DNA of 62,969 bases from Scytalidium lignicola (taxonomy: Eukaryota; Ascomycota; Leotiomycetes). Below are positions 61,726-62,969 of this stretch, piece by piece. A program made the translations under genes and the position numbers. The DNA lies in the NCBI GenBank assembly GCA_002812745.2, contig NCSJ02000251.1:1-62969 (forward strand), written 5' to 3'. How positions within the stretch are numbered: the stretch's first letter is position 1; every line of letters starts with the position of its first letter. The notes beneath the pieces were generated by a model. It saw only the letters and a list, made by a program, of their open reading frames with translations. It had not been told where the DNA came from and ran no database searches.

Positions 61726-61819
61726 TATTGTGATATCCTAGTTACCACCTTAGGCATTATGTTTTACCTATTACACATGACTTCCCTTTTTAGTAGTTAG
61801 CTTTACTTGTATGTACATA
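61726..61819 (+). repeat. truncated Copia LTR, inverted
   Basis: It matches the reverse complement of the start of the Copia LTR (52461 downward): GATATCCTAGTTACCACC and CATGACTTCCCTTTTTAGTAG. It stops exactly where LTR D begins. Confidence 0.8.
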
Positions 61820-62173
61820 TGTTACAAAACTATGCTATCCAGGTTACTGGATAGTTAAGGGTAAGGTAGATGTTCAGGGACAATGGAAACGTGTGACACA
61901 CAAGCAAGTTACTAGGTCGAAGGTAGGATACAGTAATGTATTTAGGTTGAACACGAGGAGTCTACTCTCATGTTCCCACAGTGTGCTTATATAGATAATG
62001 AAATCCAACTAGAGCCTTTGGACCTCCCTAGGTCCACCAGGTCTGTGGACCCCTTGGACCCCCCTGGGTCCCCCGGGTCCTAGTCACGTGATTGCTAGGT
62101 TCTCTATATACACTCTGCTGTGTATTGAGCCTCAGGCCTACACCAATCAGCTTGTTAGGTAAAACCCGTAACA
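61820..62173 (-). repeat. Gypsy LTR copy D, lightly decayed
   Basis: 354 bp, TGTTACAAAAC...CCGTAACA. The closest relative is LTR C. It opens a third Gypsy element that runs off the window. Confidence 0.9.
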
Positions 62174-62262
62174 TTATCCCCTTTCTGCACTAGCGTTGCC
62201 CTGACGCTTAACTATCGTCATGAATAATTTCGTTGCTCATCAATCCATTCTTCCTTTCCAAC

Positions 62263-62969
62263 ATGCCACCAAAACGCTCGTATTCTGATGGCATTGTTCT
62301 AGAAGAAAAAGGAAGATCAAGGAAATACAAAGAAAGGTTGGGCCTAGGAGATTATATTGAGGATAACGGTATCGAAATGTTTCCTTGTTCTTTCTGTCAG
62401 CGAAACGGCAAAACCTGTAAAATGGTTTCTGATTCAAGTAGGTGCAGCGAGTGTGCCCAACGTGGGCAGAGGTGTGATTGTGATGATTTGCCTGTTTCCT
62501 CCTGGGATGTCTACCGACGAGAAAAGGCGTGTCTAGATGAGGAGGAGGAAAAAACCACACAGGCTTTAGCCTCCATTTCCCAGGAAATGACCGAAAAGGC
62601 AGCTTGTCTTGCTTGGCTTTGCAAGCAGTGAAACTTTCTTCACAAGTGCGCCGGTGAGATGCTTCGTCGTGGGCTGAAGACTCTTGATGAGCTGGACACC
62701 GCGGAAGAGAAAGAGAGGCAAGGGAAATAGGATTCTCTGCAACCCCCAGAGTTGCATTCTGTTGACTCAGGTGTGGCTTCTTTCTCTGCTGTTGACCTCT
62801 TCCTTTTTGACCTTACGATTTCATCGCCTGGAAATCTGTTCTGGGATGAGTTTGGTGATATGCCTCCAGTAACTCTNTCNNANCAGAGAATGTCCAACAG
62901 GCAAGCCAGGAATGACCCGTGATGATCTCTTCAACATTAATGCTGGCATCGTTAAGGGCCTCATCGAAG
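62263..62969 (+). pseudogene. antisense Zn2Cys6-type ORF of a Gypsy element, best copy
   Basis: From ATG 62263 (MPPKRSYSDG) the frame runs 122 codons to a TGA at 62629-62631 and then continues, after another stop (TAG) near 62728, to the window end. Cysteines 42, 45, 52, 61, 64 and 71 fit the Zn2Cys6 spacing with x8 in the middle. A Glu-rich, coiled-coil-like part follows (about residues 86-105). The TGA lies where CGA (Arg) is likely, so C-to-T mutation is probable. Its role is unknown. A DNA-binding regulator or a gag-like accessory protein are options. N characters at 62877-62884 mark consensus uncertainty. Confidence 0.75.

Noticed and set aside
37860..61819. Inserted mitochondrial DNA, suggested by very high AT content
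   Set aside because: The block contains Gypsy and Copia motifs with transition-type decay and LTRs, so it is nuclear repeat DNA.

Overview
The window is nuclear DNA of a filamentous ascomycete (Pezizomycotina). The evidence is short spliceosomal introns with GT..AG ends and CTAA-type branch sites, plus typical fungal gene families (HET, CorA-like, F-box/ankyrin, LysM, COX20, POL2). Large AT-rich blocks also carry retrotransposons decayed by C-to-T and G-to-A changes, the mark of repeat-induced point mutation (RIP). A Leotiomycetes-type fungus would fit, but I cannot fix the species from the sequence.

Layout: (1) 1-3.9 kb is an AT-rich desert with one GC-rich 595-bp inverted-repeat element (2355-2949) flanked by a perfect 14-bp duplication. 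(2) 3.8-37.5 kb is gene-bearing. In order it holds a six-module LysM gene with one nonsense codon, an unknown three-exon gene, a complete but dead Mutator-like element (7574-10108), a putative solo LTR, aldose 1-epimerase, COX20 and POL2 sharing a promoter region with MluI-box (MCB) cores, an F-box/ankyrin gene, an ATTC microsatellite, a Baeyer-Villiger-type flavin monooxygenase, a small unknown protein, a short-chain dehydrogenase, a dead Tc1/mariner element (30675-32649), and three decaying genes (F-box, CorA-like, HET) at the right edge. (3) 37.5-63.0 kb is a nested retrotransposon graveyard. It holds a Gypsy element (40048-47256), a Copia element with intact target duplication (47520-52461), a second Gypsy with a tandemly duplicated 2.07-kb gag/protease part, and two more Gypsy ends (59454 onward and 61820 onward).

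The most interesting system is in the third region. The Gypsy elements carry an extra open reading frame next to one LTR, on the strand opposite to gag-pol. It encodes a small protein with an exact Zn2Cys6 spacing (C-x2-C-x6-C-x8-C-x2-C-x6-C) followed by an acidic coiled-coil-like stretch. The least damaged copy is at 62263-62631. Older copies at about 40.6-41.1 kb and 59.95-60.2 kb keep the spacing while most cysteines have become tyrosines, as RIP would cause.

Working genes are housekeeping (POL2 for replication, COX20 for respiratory-chain assembly, aldose 1-epimerase for sugar metabolism) or accessory (monooxygenase, dehydrogenase, ankyrin protein). Apart from the divergent COX20/POL2 pair, I see no pathway linking neighbours. 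Runs of N often follow homopolymers and mark base-calling or consensus problems, and they explain at least one apparent frameshift.
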